Source of the DNA: Syncephalastrum monosporum B8922
Taxonomy: Eukaryota > Mucoromycota > Mucoromycetes > Mucorales > Syncephalastraceae
Assembly (NCBI GenBank): GCA_000697355.1
Contig: JNEN01000922.1
Location: forward strand, 124,001 to 188,000
Reading direction: 5' to 3'
DNA length: 64,000 nucleotides
Made by a program: the position numbers and the translations under genes. Below the pieces are notes generated by a model. It was not told the DNA's origin. It saw only the letters and a list, made by a program, of their open reading frames with translations, and did not search any database. Positions within the stretch are counted from its first letter, which is position 1; the number at the start of each line of letters is the position of its first letter. This document shows positions 10,480 to 22,886 of the stretch, piece by piece.

Positions 10480-11785
10480 TCAAACGAAACGACTGATTAT
10501 AGCTTCGTTTGAGAGAATATCTTCACGGGAGAGCAGTTCAAAGGTCAACCCATGGTCAACAACCAGTTCCTTGATTTGCGTATATCGTCTAAACGCATGG
10601 TGTTAGCATCCAATCTTTGTGACTCCCCCTATTTTTTTTTTCTTTCTTTCTCGTACGTCAAAAAGCGTCGGACGTCGTTGGGCTCAGTGCTGAATCCCGC
10701 GTAGTCAATCACGACTAGCCTGATAGGCTGGAACTTTCTGTCCAGTCTCGTACGCAAAGCTGTAAGTATAATAGCAATGAATCAACAAGTTCGTGCACAA
10801 ATACAAGTTTAGTACCTTCCATATCACCGGTACAACCAGTGATAGAGTTGACATAATCAGAGTTGTCTTTGTTCTTGTCGCGAGTCATCAGAGGTTCGTC
10901 CGACTTTGACTTTGGAGAGATGTACACCTTGGTACAAAGGCACCGGTCCTGCAGTTGCGAGACCATTTTTTCCAACAACCTGCATCTGGCATCGAACCTT
11001 TCCTTTCCTTGGTGATTTGCGCGCGTAGCCGATATTTGTCATCGGATGGTCACGAAGATGATTCTGGAACACTTGAAGCTCTTGCATGACATTATACTCT
11101 GCAATTCAGCCCAAAGTTAACCAGCTGCATTGTATTGCCGTCTTATTCTTACCCAGGTGTTCGTCTCGAAGTACCCAGAGATGACGACCATCGATAAGGA
11201 CTCCACAGTGTCTTGACACCGGACCCCAGACCTCGCTTCTGTTTACCCAGTTTTCGATTTGCTGTGGCGTGTTCTCCAACGGGCCGAATCTCTTCTCTAA
11301 TATCTCTTTGATCTTGTTCGAGTCCACAAATACTAGCTCGTAAAGATTTCCGCGTGTGGCGGGCCTGGTCACCGTCATGACATCCTGGAGATACTGAAGT
11401 GCCTGCGGCCTGCCAATGTTCACTGCATAATAGCAGATTATGAGCGCACAAAGAAAGAAAGAATAAAACGACGTACCAGTGTATGTTCGAGCAGGATCCA
11501 ACGGATCTAGAAGTGCCCATATTTAATGCCAGGTACATTTAACTAAGACTATTAGAAGCAGATCATACCTTCATCAGGGTACGAAATGTACCTGTACGGA
11601 TTCGTTCTGTGTACGGTGGTACTAACCACCGTTGGATAAAAAGAGTTGCTACCAAGCACATAAACAGGGATAAGATCCATATCGTCCATGCGGGCCATTG
11701 CTAATCTACGGTCGGCTTGGCTGCTCGGGTCATAGCCCAAAGCTATGCAAGCTGCTGCTGCAGAGCTCATGGGAGGCAGCGACAT
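10480..11785 (-). CDS. Orphan family copy B, multi-exon, possibly frameshifted
   Basis: I do not recognise this family; its only relative here is copy A at the left edge. Exons (reading down) are 11785-11579, 11516-11477, 11422-11153, 11098-10816, 10759-10657 and 10588-10480, each with GT-AG junctions. Segments look like real protein: NIGRPQALQYLQDVM, ENWVNRSEVWGPVSRHCGVLIDGRH, KFQPIRLVVIDYAGFS and LTFELLSREDILSNEAIISRFV at the end. Exon four contains a frame switch near 10949-10998. It is closed either by removing a 31-base GT-AG piece (326 aa), or a 49-base one with a weak donor (320 aa), or it marks a real one-base frameshift. No signal peptide or membrane segment is seen. Family membership is solid from the duplication; function is unknown. 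Confidence 0.55.
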
Positions 11786-12370
11786 CGGGTTCACAGGTAA
11801 GAGAAAAGGGCAAATGATAAAGAATCAGAAGAAGGAAGGAAGAATCAAAAGAAGGAAGAATACTTTTATATTGGCAAAAGAGAGCAAAGTCAAAGAGCTG
11901 TGTAAAAATAAACATCAGCACCAACTCATTGATCAATATGACTGTTTCCTTTGAACAGCACCCGTCTGGGACTGGGGACAAGGACCAGATTGTTCGAAAA
12001 ATGAAATTTTCGAGCAGGAACATAACAAGAACAAGACAAGAATATCCAATAATCACGGAACATCGAACAAAAATGATGGAACTGCCAACTCGAACAAACA
12101 AGAGTAGTTTGTTTTGTTCGAACCAATCAAGCCAAAAACTCGAAGATTCGGACATTCGGCTCATTCGACTTGATATTACCGTACCTATAATGAACCTAAT
12201 GGCAGGCGGAATTGGCAGACTCTGCTAAGGTAAGGCCGTCGAGGCTTTATAATACAACGAAGGATACAGAGTTTAGTCATGTTTATAGAAGGATAAAGCT
12301 GGTTGCTATCAAATATCTCTCATATTCAGGTATCAATATTCCAGTAGTGCAAATAACAAAGCTGCTAAAC
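11786..12370 (-). repeat. Upstream flank shared with orphan copy A
   Basis: This is the counterpart of 374-860. It carries the same ordered blocks upstream of the first exon, including the TTGATCAAnATGACTGTTTC element near 11932-11951 and GTTTATAGAAGGATAAA near 12281-12297. Divergence is high, with many indels, so the duplication is not recent. Confidence 0.6.
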
Positions 12371-13235
12371 TCTCTTTTTTGGCACAGTATACCATTCCTT
12401 CTACATCGTTGTTTCCATATGACACCAGAACCGCTTCCATTTCCACACTGTATCCGCAAGCATAGTTTCAGCTCGTAAAAGTCTTCTATTTTTTACGAGA
12501 CCAAGATAGTCAGATTATACTTGTCTCCATCAGTTTAATTTCTGTCATCATCTATCCAGGTGCTAGCTGTCCATTGTCCCTCCTGCTTCTTGTCTCATCT
12601 TGTCTTGTCTGTTGAGTTCATCTAAGGATCATTGTGTAAGTCTAAGTCGCTGATCTGCCCATATCTTTGTGTCCATCTGCCTCAGTCCCAGGCTGAGAAG
12701 CACGTCCCGTCAGCCGTTATCGCCCACTGTTCCTTGATTGCATCGTAGGTCCTTGTATCGCCTGTGAAGATGAAATATGTTTGATATTTAATCTCCTGTA
12801 GAGTAGTTTCTGTCTATTCTGACATATGGTCTTGTAATGTCCCTCAATTTTCGCTATGTTAAGTCCTGAGTTCTGTATACACCTATACAAATCGGAAACA
12901 CAGGCGTGAAAAAAAAATATATGGAACAGGAATGTTGTAAGCAGAAGAAAAGACAGCAACTTTGCTACTCCAGTTTTTGCAGGGTATGCTCCGCAATAAT
13001 GGTGTCCACAAGGCGGCAGGCATCTTGGTGAACAGCAGTGCACCTATAGCTGTATTTAGTCAGACTGTTCCCGCTTTCTCGGTAGTAGCTAAGTTCCAGA
13101 GTGCATTGAAAGGCGAGGGCAGACATGGTACTATTATGATCTGAAGAGTGGGCGTCGACAAAAGCCATCTGCTGCCGCTAGCAAAGGAGCCAGCGCATAA
13201 AGTCCATATTTAGAGATGTTAGGTGTGAACGGAAG
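12371..13235. other. Intergenic, nothing recognised
   Basis: Pyrimidine-rich DNA with short ORFs only. It lies between the duplicated flank and the retroelement relic and may include the relic's decayed 5' end, but I cannot show that. Confidence 0.45.
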
Positions 13236-14410
13236 ATGTCTCTCAATTCCAACAACCTACGCAAAACCGCAAACCGCACGTCCTCAGACCAGATCACCAC
13301 GCATTCGACGTCTGCGCTTCCAAAAGCCGCATACCATAGCCCTCCAAGAAACTCACGCCACTTTCAGTCTCGCGCCCGTCTTCCATCTGGACGCGGACCT
13401 TGTGGGTTTGTGTCAATTATGCCGACTATCACCTCGAACAACTTTTTGTGAACCAGAGTTGGGCGCAGCCGACACCGACCATGCCAGTTCTTTCTTAGGT
13501 CGCCGTCTTTGGGGGAGGGGGGTTGGCTACAAGGCCTGCCCACGAGAGTGCCGTACCTCCAACATGGACAGATCACACCATGCTACAAATACATACCAGT
13601 CCAGAGGCCTCCTCCTCCTAACGCATCGACTCACACACTGGGCATCTCGCTGAGCATCGGGCTGCGAAACCCCCCCCCCAACCCCTCGGCAAGGTGACTC
13701 GATATCCTCAGTACTTTCTAATCTCGCTAGGAAGCCTTTATTAAGAGCCATAATCCTCGATCCCGCCATCAAGGGTTTTCAGCCAGGCATGACGCCGGCC
13801 ACCGCACGCCTTGTCCCAACGCCAGTGCCACTGAAGCTCACAGCTTACGCGGATGACCTTCTGGTCTTCCTGGACTACCTAACGATCTGGACCATCGTCC
13901 AACACATCTAGAGCCTTATAAAACTGCCGCGAACGCCTGTTCTAATACGATCAGGACGCAGACTTTGCAACGTCTGCCTCGAACCACTACGTACTGGCCT
14001 ACAGGCACTACAGACAGCTGGCTTCCCAGTCTGCCACGATCGCCATGTCTGAGCTCTAGCGAAATATCTAGGCGATCCGTGGAGCTTATCTAGCAGTCAA
14101 TTACAGATTTCCCTTGACAGCCTTATACAGTCAAGTGCTACCTCGTGTCACCTCTATTCACAGCGTCGGGCCCGCGCTTCGACTTTGAACTCGCCGATCT
14201 TGCCCAGACTTCGGCATACTCTTCGTCTCGTCAGCCTGCCACAATCCCAGATATTTTCGTCTCCTACGCGGCATCTGTGGGCGCTTACTCACAACTCGTA
14301 TGTTCTCGTGGGTCAAATTACCGTTCTACGTGGCCCCCAATCGCCGGGCGGCGCCGACATATTGAATCCTCTCGCTCAATATCGCCCCATTCAACTCAAG
14401 TGGTGTGAAA
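13236..14410 (+). mobile_element. Degenerate non-LTR (LINE) retrotransposon relic
   Basis: Broken translations on the plus strand carry the order expected of a LINE ORF2. An AP-endonuclease-like segment with ALQETHAT lies at 13339-13362. The reverse-transcriptase catalytic box AYADDL lies at 13843-13860. Post-RT segments follow, with QLQISLDSLI near 14100-14130 and GGADILNPL near 14350-14380. Many stops and frameshifts separate them. The endonuclease and YADD motifs are only about 480 bases apart, far closer than in an intact element, so a large internal deletion has occurred. No 3' tail or target-site duplication was identified. The element is dead. Confidence 0.75.
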
Positions 14411-15500
14411 ATTTAGTCCATAGTACGTTTGCCCAAAAAAAAAATTAGAAGCGAAAGTCTTCATCAGGCAGCTATAACTTAAGCTGTTTAAGTTCATGTC
14501 AGCAGGCGTATGTATGAATGCATCACTGGTTGATGGAAGTTTTCTTATCTTGGGACAACCCCTACCGGCTTTCATCAATGAAGAAGGTGCTTGTACGATA
14601 AGCATATGAAGTCGTAATCCCAGACGCGTTCCTCGGAACACGTAGAAATCAAATTCATGCGTGCTTTCTTGAGGTATCCGCCACCTTTAATTTTGAGTGG
14701 ACCCTGGAAGACGCAATATACATGTATAAGGCTGATGCGACCTGCTCACCGTCGGCGTTTCGTTATTTCCTTCCATATGTTTATACTGATACTGAAATGC
14801 TTATGAACGATGTCAAGTAGTCAGGTAGTAACCTACATAATTTGGGTTAAAACCTTCTCTTGCAACAAGGTATGAGGGCGACAGCTTGGTACGGTGAGGT
14901 TGAGCGATTTTCTCCGCCTGCGAATCTACATAAACAATCAACGGATCTATCACTTTATAAAATCGCTCAAAGATGCGAAAATGCAGCAGGGGCATAGGGA
15001 TCCCCTTCAAGGAGGTCACGCCCTGGACATGGCTGTTTTGAAGAAGACGCGACCCAAGTCTCATGGCTTGCATTTATACGGGCAGTATCGGTACCGCTGC
15101 TCTTCCCCCCCCCCCCACCCATCCGGGTTTTATACTAATTTACTTGGACTTCATGTTTCATAACGCATGATCTTGGCTAAAAAGAAGTAAATTCAATGCT
15201 TCTTTGCCTCTTTTTCCTTTTTGTGCGGGATATGAAAAGGTCGTCACCACGGTATGGCCACCGAGCCCCTAAAAAGAGGCGAACGCCACAATATACATAT
15301 GTGTGTATGTATTCTGTTGTATGGTGCTTGGAGACACAAGCGATCGGCTCATATTGATAGGTAGAGCGATAGCGCAAATCCTCTTCCGTACATTGAGGTC
15401 ACCCGAATCCAATGTAGCGCCGTCTGCATTCTTTTTAACGCTTCTTTTTTTCTCTTTCTTCCTTTTCCTTTTCTTCTTTTCCTCTCTTGTTTCCTATGAC
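14411..15500. other. Intergenic, unassigned ORF only
   Basis: The region holds a minus-strand ORF of 86 codons (14813-15073) whose translation looks protein-like (FRIFERFYKVIDPLIVYVDS) but matches nothing I know. I could not link it to other exons. A C10 homopolymer lies near 15105-15116, and a pyrimidine-rich tract (15435-15490) leads into the exchanger start. Confidence 0.35.
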
Positions 15501-18500
15501 ATGAAGAATCGACACGCCACTTTTCTTCTCGTCTCTTGCCTGATCCTCTTCTCCATCCTTGCTCGTGTCGTCAACCACCACAACCACTTTCAGGACGACC
15601 TATCGCCTTTCTCCTCCCACCATAAAGAGGTGATCACCTGCCTTTCCTCTTTTCTTGTCCTACCTTGCTCGCAATTTTACTCATTTGGCTTTCCGCCGTA
15701 ATAGTGCTCTAATGTGGAGAAACACGAGGATCAGTGTGCGTTTGTCGAAGCAGCTTGCAAAGGCTTTAGCAAATTCTACCTGCGCTTCTACTACTGCTCC
15801 GAGCTATGGAAGCCTATTTCGCTATCTGCCATGGTAACCTCTCTTTCTTTCCATTTTCTTTATTTATTTACTATTCGTGTGTGTGTTGTAAACTCACCCG
15901 ATGCACCGTTCAAAAGATTATCTGCCTGCTGATGCTTTTTGGGTCCATCAGCGTGGTTGCTTCGGATTTCTTTTGTAAGTCAAGTTGTTGGGGGATGACT
16001 CCCCTTTGTTTGCGTTATGCACAGCTAAATTTATGTATCATAAAAAGCCGTCAACCTGCAGACCATCTCATCCAAACTGCAGCTGTCCGAAAGCATGGTG
16101 AGTTGAGTTCGTTTCTAAAATGAGAGAAAAATTCGATACGCGTGCGCAGTGATATCCTCACTAATCCTCTTATTCTACCTCGATGGTGTATAGGCTGGCG
16201 TCACTGTATTGGCCTTTGGCAACGGCAGCCCTGATTTGTTCAGTACTTTTAGGTGCGTAAACAAAAGCATAAAAAAAGGGGTAATATGTATACGAAAAGG
16301 ATGCTTCGGCTAAAACTATACATCACCAATGTATATATGTAGTGCGATGGACACAGGGGCTGGATCACTCGCCATTGGCGAACTGATAGGCGCCGCTTTC
16401 TTCATCGTATCCGTAGTATCCGGATGTATGGGCATCATCCGACCCTTCAAGTCGAAACGGATTACGTTTATGCGCGACGCCTCGTTCCTGACCGGAGCCA
16501 TCATGATGCTGACCTGGATCGTCTATCACCGCCGGATAATGTGGTTCCACGGCGTGGCCCTTATCGGTTATTACGTCACCTACGTTTTTGTCGTTGTCTT
16601 CGGTGCCTATCGCTTCCCAGGTGCAGAGTCGCCAGCCAAGCTCGAGTCCAAGTCATTTCCAGTCTCGATCCACAGTGGGGTAGATGATCAATTACCCACT
16701 GAGACGTCTCGCCTGATCCAGGAAGAGGAAGGTACGTAAACGATTGAACAGGGAATACCATGGGAACGGACACAGGCTGTGTTTTGCAACCCACTGGTTT
16801 TCTTCTCTCTATTTTCTCTCTGTCTGAATCACACTGCTTCTACGGTTGCTTAGGGCACAACCGACCTCCTCGTCTGAGTATCCCCGCTCATGGGTTTACG
16901 TCCCAATACTCGTTCAGTTCGCATGAATCGCATGTAGGGCATGTGATCCGCCCCGTTTCGCCTAATTCGTCCTATCGGTCTTCGCTTCACATTGATGGCA
17001 TGCATGTACCCCGCACGACCAGCACGAACGGATCCATTTCGACTCGCCTTGCCCGCCACGCCATGACACCACGTGTGGGTATTCGAACTTCGCTTTTTAG
17101 CGCCATTGAGGTAAGCAATTATCTAAGAAATAAGGAAGCTATTCGTTTCCTAACGCGTGATGTGCACACGTGCATATCATTGTTTCTGCATAGTTTCAAG
17201 AGCAGGTGACAAGCATCCGCCGTACCAACAGCAGCAGCAGTCATAGAACCTATCATCCACATACAAGCTATGCCCGCCGCCGAGATACTTCTGTGCCGGG
17301 CTGGCCGACCAACAATGGCCCGTCTTCCTCTTCATCAGCTTACTATGTCCGCGGCCGCCCGCGTGCCTCAACCGCCACTGCCTCCGCCACCGACACTAAC
17401 CCCACGCTGGCACCTGGTGGCGGTCGCAGATCAGCGACACACCAACGCCCCTCGACGCCCGAGTCCGGTAGCAGTAGCAACGGTATGGCCGAAGACTATT
17501 TCACCTACATATCGTCCAATCAGCCCTCGCAACACCAGCAGATTCATACCCCCCAGGCTCCCCCACAGCAGCAGCCGCAGATCGCACAGATGCGCACACC
17601 AGGTGACCGGGAGCCTTCGATTCCAGAAATTCGGCTCGGACAGCAAGACGATCCGGATGATAAAAAGTCTATTACCATTGCTGTCCCTCCACACCCCGAG
17701 CTTACCAGTAAAGCAAAGTCGCAAGACTGGTCCTCACCCACTCAGTTATATCTGGTCATGGAGGACGTGTGGCAGACGCTTTTCCCAACCTTGCAAGACT
17801 GGCCAGAAAAAACGGCATTTGCCAAACTGAGCTCGGTGGTGGCTGTACCTGTTGTGCTTTTGTTTACGCTGACCCTTCCCGTTGCCGAAGATGTCAAGAT
17901 TGATGATGTCGAGGTCACCGTGCCCGGACCCGCCCCACCGCCCCCGGAAGAGGACGGAGACGAAGATGAGGCGATTGCGATCAATACCCAGCTCAATACC
18001 AACATGAACAACACCAACAAGAGCTATCTCACTGTGCCCTCAGCGCACCATCACGCGAGCGAAGAAGAAGACGGCTTATCCGATATGGACGACGAGGGAA
18101 TGATTGACGATGAGATGAACGAGGAAAGTCTAGGTCAAGACTGGCATCGCTGGCTCCTAGCAACTCAGGCCGTCTTGGCGACCACGTTCGTTTTTGGTGT
18201 CATGGCACGTAAGTACACCTTCACTTGAATGCAGACCAAAGAGCTTAAGCCTGAAATATCTCTGTCAGTGAACGCTTTCATTAGTGCACGCTATGTTGTG
18301 GTTGGGTTCCTGATCGGCTGTGGTCTGGCCACAGCAGTATTTATGGGCACCAAGAAGGACACGCCGCCTCAGTGGTTCTGGATGATGTCGTTTGTCGGCT
18401 TTGTGATAGCGCTCAACTGGATCTTCTTGCTCGCCAACTCCATGGTTGGTCTCCTGCAAGCCTTGGGCACCATTCTGAGCATTAGTGACGCCATCATGGG

Positions 18501-18964
18501 TTTGACCATTTTTGCCCTTGGCAACAGCGTCGGTGATTTCGTGGCCAATACAGCCATTGCCAAGGTACGCTGAAGAACACGCATGGGTTGGGTGGGTCTT
18601 ACAACTCTCACTAGATGGGCTTCCCGACGATGGCTATATCGGCATGCTATGCAGGCCCACTATTAAGTAAGTAAGGACGGGCTAGGAGAGGGCATGTTTT
18701 CTGATGATCTTGTTAGATATGGTTCTGGGTGTTGGTGTATCCTCTACCTATCAAGCATTCAAGACGGGCCAGCCTTATGCACTGGAAATCGCACCATCGA
18801 TCCTGGTATCATGCGGTGGGCTGATCACGGTGCTGCTAAGCACACTAATGGTGGTAAATCTGAATGGGTACTGTATCAACGAAGGTCTCGGATGGTGGAT
18901 GATCGTTGTCTACTTGACGTGTTGCATCGTCAACGTGATGCTGGAGTGTAACGTGTTTTCGTGA
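15501..18964 (+). CDS. Na+/Ca2+ (CaCA superfamily) exchanger, NCLX-like
   Basis: A multi-pass cation/Ca2+ exchanger, probably on an internal membrane. Eleven exons join in frame to 893 aa: 15501-15629, 15705-15833, 15917-15974, 16048-16097, 16194-16252, 16343-16731, 16854-17110, 17194-18208, 18269-18564, 18615-18666 and 18717-18964. An N-terminal hydrophobic signal is followed by a Cys-bearing lumenal segment. The first alpha repeat has AGVTVLAFGNGSPDLFSTF, and the second has ALGNSVGDFVANTAIAK. Both hold the acidic residue needed for ion binding in the family. A long hydrophilic loop (roughly residues 270-600) is rich in Ser, Pro and Gln with acidic patches and could be regulatory. The gene is convergent with the kinase, with 100 bases between the stops. 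Assignment to the mitochondrial/SLC8B1 branch is by overall layout. Confidence 0.88.
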
Positions 18965-19064
18965 GACACATTCCCCTTGTATAAAGAAAATATAATCATG
19001 TAACATTTTGGTATATTGGATGAAAATATGTAAAATGGGGTTTGCTTGCAAGAAAAGGTAAATT

Positions 19065-20658
19065 CTACAGGGCGGTTCTGGTGGCAGATTTCATGTGATG
19101 TGAGGCATTGGATAACGGAGGTGATGGCATATGGGGGGTGATGGGCGAAGCGACCTCGTCGTCGTCTGGCACGGGTGAGGGGACGTCCTCAATTACATCG
19201 TAACCTTGTGATCGGTAGCGTTCATACGAGCTATTAACCTTGGTGAAAAAGGGACGACGTGGAGGTGATGGATCTACGGTAGGATGATTGCTTCTTACGG
19301 CGGAAGATTCATGCGGTTGGATACGACGTTTTTGATAATCGAAAGGCAGAAACTTGTCCTCCATGATCTGTTGCCACTGCGCCTCTTCCGTCACGCACGA
19401 CTGGGTGTCACTGTGCTGCGTTGTTCGTTTCCTTGCTGACCGCAGTGGTGGTTCCTCGAGCAGGATCTCTTCAATTTCATGGACCGAGTCGAAGTTCATT
19501 GTTTTACTCTATGATTTGAATCATAGTGATATTTAGTCGGTCTTATGCTCTCCCTGACGTTCGCTGTTTCACTCGGTACTTACATCCGGGATAAAAGGTG
19601 GGACAGCTAATTTTCGCTCAAGCATTGACCAGTCCAAACCGCGAAACCAACTGTGATTTTTGAAACGTACCAAACCATCGGGTCCACAGCCCAATCGGTG
19701 TTGTGGTGATTTTTGTAACAGCTGAAGTAATGATATAGGAAGAGAGGGAGAGATATGGGTGTCAGGACTGAACTGTAATGGAATGGTGTCTGTTTCAAGA
19801 GTGATCTTACCCCGGTCAGGACACTGACGCAATCTTCGGACACGAGTTCATAGACGTTATCAGGGAACTCGAGCGGGGCATGCAAGATGGCCTCTGTAAC
19901 TTCGTCGCTTGTTTTACCCCTAAAAGGTCGTTTGCCAAATAAGAGCTCGTAGGCAGTGATGCCGAGCGAGAACCAGTCGACGGAGGTATTGTAGCCCTGG
20001 CGACCGAGCATCTCGGGAGCCATGTAAGCCAAAGTGCCTGCGGTGGAGAAGCGCATTGGCTTTTTTTGGGTGAACGTGGTGGCGACGTTGAAATCGGACA
20101 CATGCGCATGCCCGCGTTCGTCGAGTAAGATGTTATCTGGTTTGATGTCGCGGTGTGCGATACGTCGTCGATGGAGGTATCCGAGAGAAAGGAGAATTTC
20201 AGCCACGTAAAAGCGGACCTGCATCTCACCCAGCTTCTGGTGCCGCTCAAGCATAAACCGGAGATCACCTCCCAGCATCAGGTCCAGCGCCATGAAAAGC
20301 GTGTCATCGTCCTGAAACGCATACCGCAGATTGACAATCAAGGGATAGTCGAGCCGTTGAAGCATGCACCGCTCGTTGATCACGTTATACACCGACCGTC
20401 GCTCAATGCACTTGTCTTTGCTAATGTACTTGAGCGCATACTCGAGATTCGTCTGCTTATGCCGTACAATACGCACTTTGCCGAACGACCCTTTGCCAAT
20501 AGCGCGTAACAAATAAAAATGATGCAGTTGTGTCTCTATATGTCGATTTCATTCATTCTACGTGTCAGCAACGACGACGAGTCAGGAGCGTTCCTGAACT
20601 GAGAAGACGCACCTTCATTCGCGAAATCGATCTCAGCCTTGCAACACACGCCACCCAT
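19065..20658 (-). CDS. STK32/YANK-family AGC serine/threonine kinase
   Basis: Exons (reading down) 20658-20613, 20535-19811, 19721-19584 and 19508-19065 join in frame to 450 aa. The short first exon encodes MGGVCCK, a myristoylation and palmitoylation type N-terminus matching the MG start of STK32 kinases. Kinase motifs are GKGSFG, ALKYISK (ATP Lys), HRDIKPDNILLD and SDFNVAT. The DFN in place of DFG is characteristic of the YANK family, so it is not a loss. Also seen are TLAYMAPEM, SVDWFSLGITAYELL and an AGC-like tail (FDSVHEIEEILLEEPPL) that parallels the human C-terminus. The last 100 residues are polar and variable. Membrane attachment and signalling are inferred from the N-terminus; substrates are unknown. 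Confidence 0.87.
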
Positions 20659-22886
20659 GAGAAACAGATAAAATCAAGCAAGCACAGAGAGAAGGAGTGG
20701 TGAAATATCGAGAATGAGAGGAAGAAAAAAAAATATAGAAGAGAAAGGAAAGGGTACGACGCTGGCTTATTTTTTTCTTTTTACTTTTCTCGTCGGATCT
20801 GTGGGAAAAAGCACAAGCGTCAACCTAACCGAACGTGTCAAAGCCAAGAAGAAAAAAAAAAAAAATGATAGAAAGCAATGAAGTTTTCAGGCGTAATGTA
20901 GAGAGAATGTAGAGAGGACGCCTCAATGTTGAAGAGGCGACTAAAAGTGCAAGATAACACAGCAGAGGCAAGCTATCATCTGGATATCAATTAATATTAA
21001 TGAATCGACATCCCAGGAGCCCCAACTCCAAGTGCATCCATGTTTGGGTAGCTAAACAAGTCGATGGTGGCCGTCAAGTGTCACAGATAAACAGTTCGAT
21101 CTCAACGTGTCATGTCTTGAAACTCCGTGCTCCATTCACAACATGAGCTGACGCGCATATACAATGCACATCAACGTACTGTAGACGTCTATGTATACTG
21201 TATATGCAGGAGTCTCGATGCCCTGGCGGTATCTCATTTTGGCGCCATATTTACATTTTATTACACACAGAAAAATTTCGATCCGCAACCCCCCTCCGTT
21301 ATCCAGGCCAAATGTTCCGGTTCCTGTTGTCATGTCGTATATCAGGCTGATTTAGATCTGGCTCTTTCCTTTGGGCTCAAACATGATGTGGCTGATGTGA
21401 CACTGTCGGCCCCCGTCTAACCTAGCTGGCTCAGCATGGAATGTGAAAAGTTTTCTTCTTTGCTCGTATTCTATTTGGTCTGCAACAGAGATCTTTCATA
21501 TTCATATGCAAGTGCGCGCAGTGAAGGTTGAGTTTCATTCACTGGCACAGTCCACGCCCTAGAGAAATGGAAGCAAATACTTCTCCATGATCCTGATCTA
21601 ATTTCTTATTATGCAACTCCTTCTGCAGACATTTTTCTCCCCCGTGCGTATATAGAGTTTAAATGTCATGTCCACAAAACAAAGCAACTTTAGGTTTAAG
21701 GAAAAACAGCGTGCAACGCGGGAAACGGCTTTTTATCCGCAAAGAGTAACCGGTGACACAGTGTACAGTGGCAAATCATAATACCGCTATTCGTACACCA
21801 AGCTAAAAGTGTACTGCTACTTATGGAGTCTAACTTGTACGAAAAGCAAGCAAGAACCAAATCACTTCGTTTTCGACCAATTGCTTCTGTGCGCTTTCCA
21901 GTGCGCTTTCCAGGCTAACTATGTGGTATTGGTTGATATGTGCGTATCCACACAGGCTCAGGACAATCAGGACAATATGTAGAAAGACTGTATGAATATG
22001 CATGAAAATGCCGTTCGTGCTGCACATGTGTATATCTTGGTGGACTCAGCAGTATTTCTTCTGTTCTAGCTACTGCCTAGCAGCTGTCATCGTACTGGGA
22101 TAACAAATTTTTTGTTGGCTATATTCCGTTTCTTTTGTAATCACATAAAAGTGCGATAACACCAGACTTCTGGCTCTTAATGCTGCACGGCACAGCTCTT
22201 CGAGACCCAAGCTCGTTAATAGATACACGTTGAGCATGCTACGCTATTATGGTACGCCTACCACATATACGTACAACTATTGTGCTGTAGGTGCTGTGGG
22301 TCGCTTGCTTGGAAAGTTCGAATAGGTAGTAGGTGCCTGAGAAGGCTGAACATGGTCGCAAGCTATGTTGACAACTTTGCTACAACGGTGATTATCAATT
22401 GAATGATATTCATAACGTACACACAACACCATGGATTCGTGTATGATCAATTCCATACATATTGAAAGGGTCAATCCTTGTGATAGGTTAAACAAAATGC
22501 ATAATTGTTTCTCTTACCGAGTGATAGGCAGCGAAGGTCACTCACCTACTTCGATGCGTGTCTTCTGAAAAGATATAGGCTGACATACAGTGGTGGGCAG
22601 CGAAATATGATAATGACTAAATATATTGGGGCACCGTTAACATGCTGAGTTAAACCTCGCCTAAAATAGACATAAAACACGTCTAGTTTTAAGCACATGT
22701 TAATGCAGGAATTCAAAATAAGGGTCAAGTGAAAGTATCCATGATACTGGAGATACAGCGAGTCAAACCATAGAGGAAAAATATGCTTATAATATGTTTA
22801 TGTAAAATGAGACTTGTGCAAGAATTGTTTGAGGGGGGGAGGGGAAAGAAATAGAGGGAGAAAAAAGTGGATATAGAGTACTTATA
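20659..22886. other. Long intergenic region, nothing recognised
   Basis: About 2.2 kb with only short ORFs. Poly-A runs (20727-20734, 20854-20865) lie upstream of the kinase. A small direct repeat (TGTGCGCTTTCCAG, then GTGCGCTTTCCAGG) lies at about 21889-21914. I found no tRNA or snRNA motif. Confidence 0.5.

Noticed and set aside
11300..11330. TTCGAGTCC considered as a tRNA B box
   Set aside because: It lies inside a coding exon, with no matching A box or cloverleaf nearby. No tRNA or rRNA gene was found in the window.
14813..15073. 86-codon minus-strand ORF
   Set aside because: The translation looks protein-like but has no start context, splice partner or family match, so it is mentioned only within the intergenic entry.
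19850..20510. DFN in place of DFG as a sign of a pseudokinase
   Set aside because: STK32/YANK kinases normally carry DFN; the ATP-binding Lys and the HRD motif are intact.
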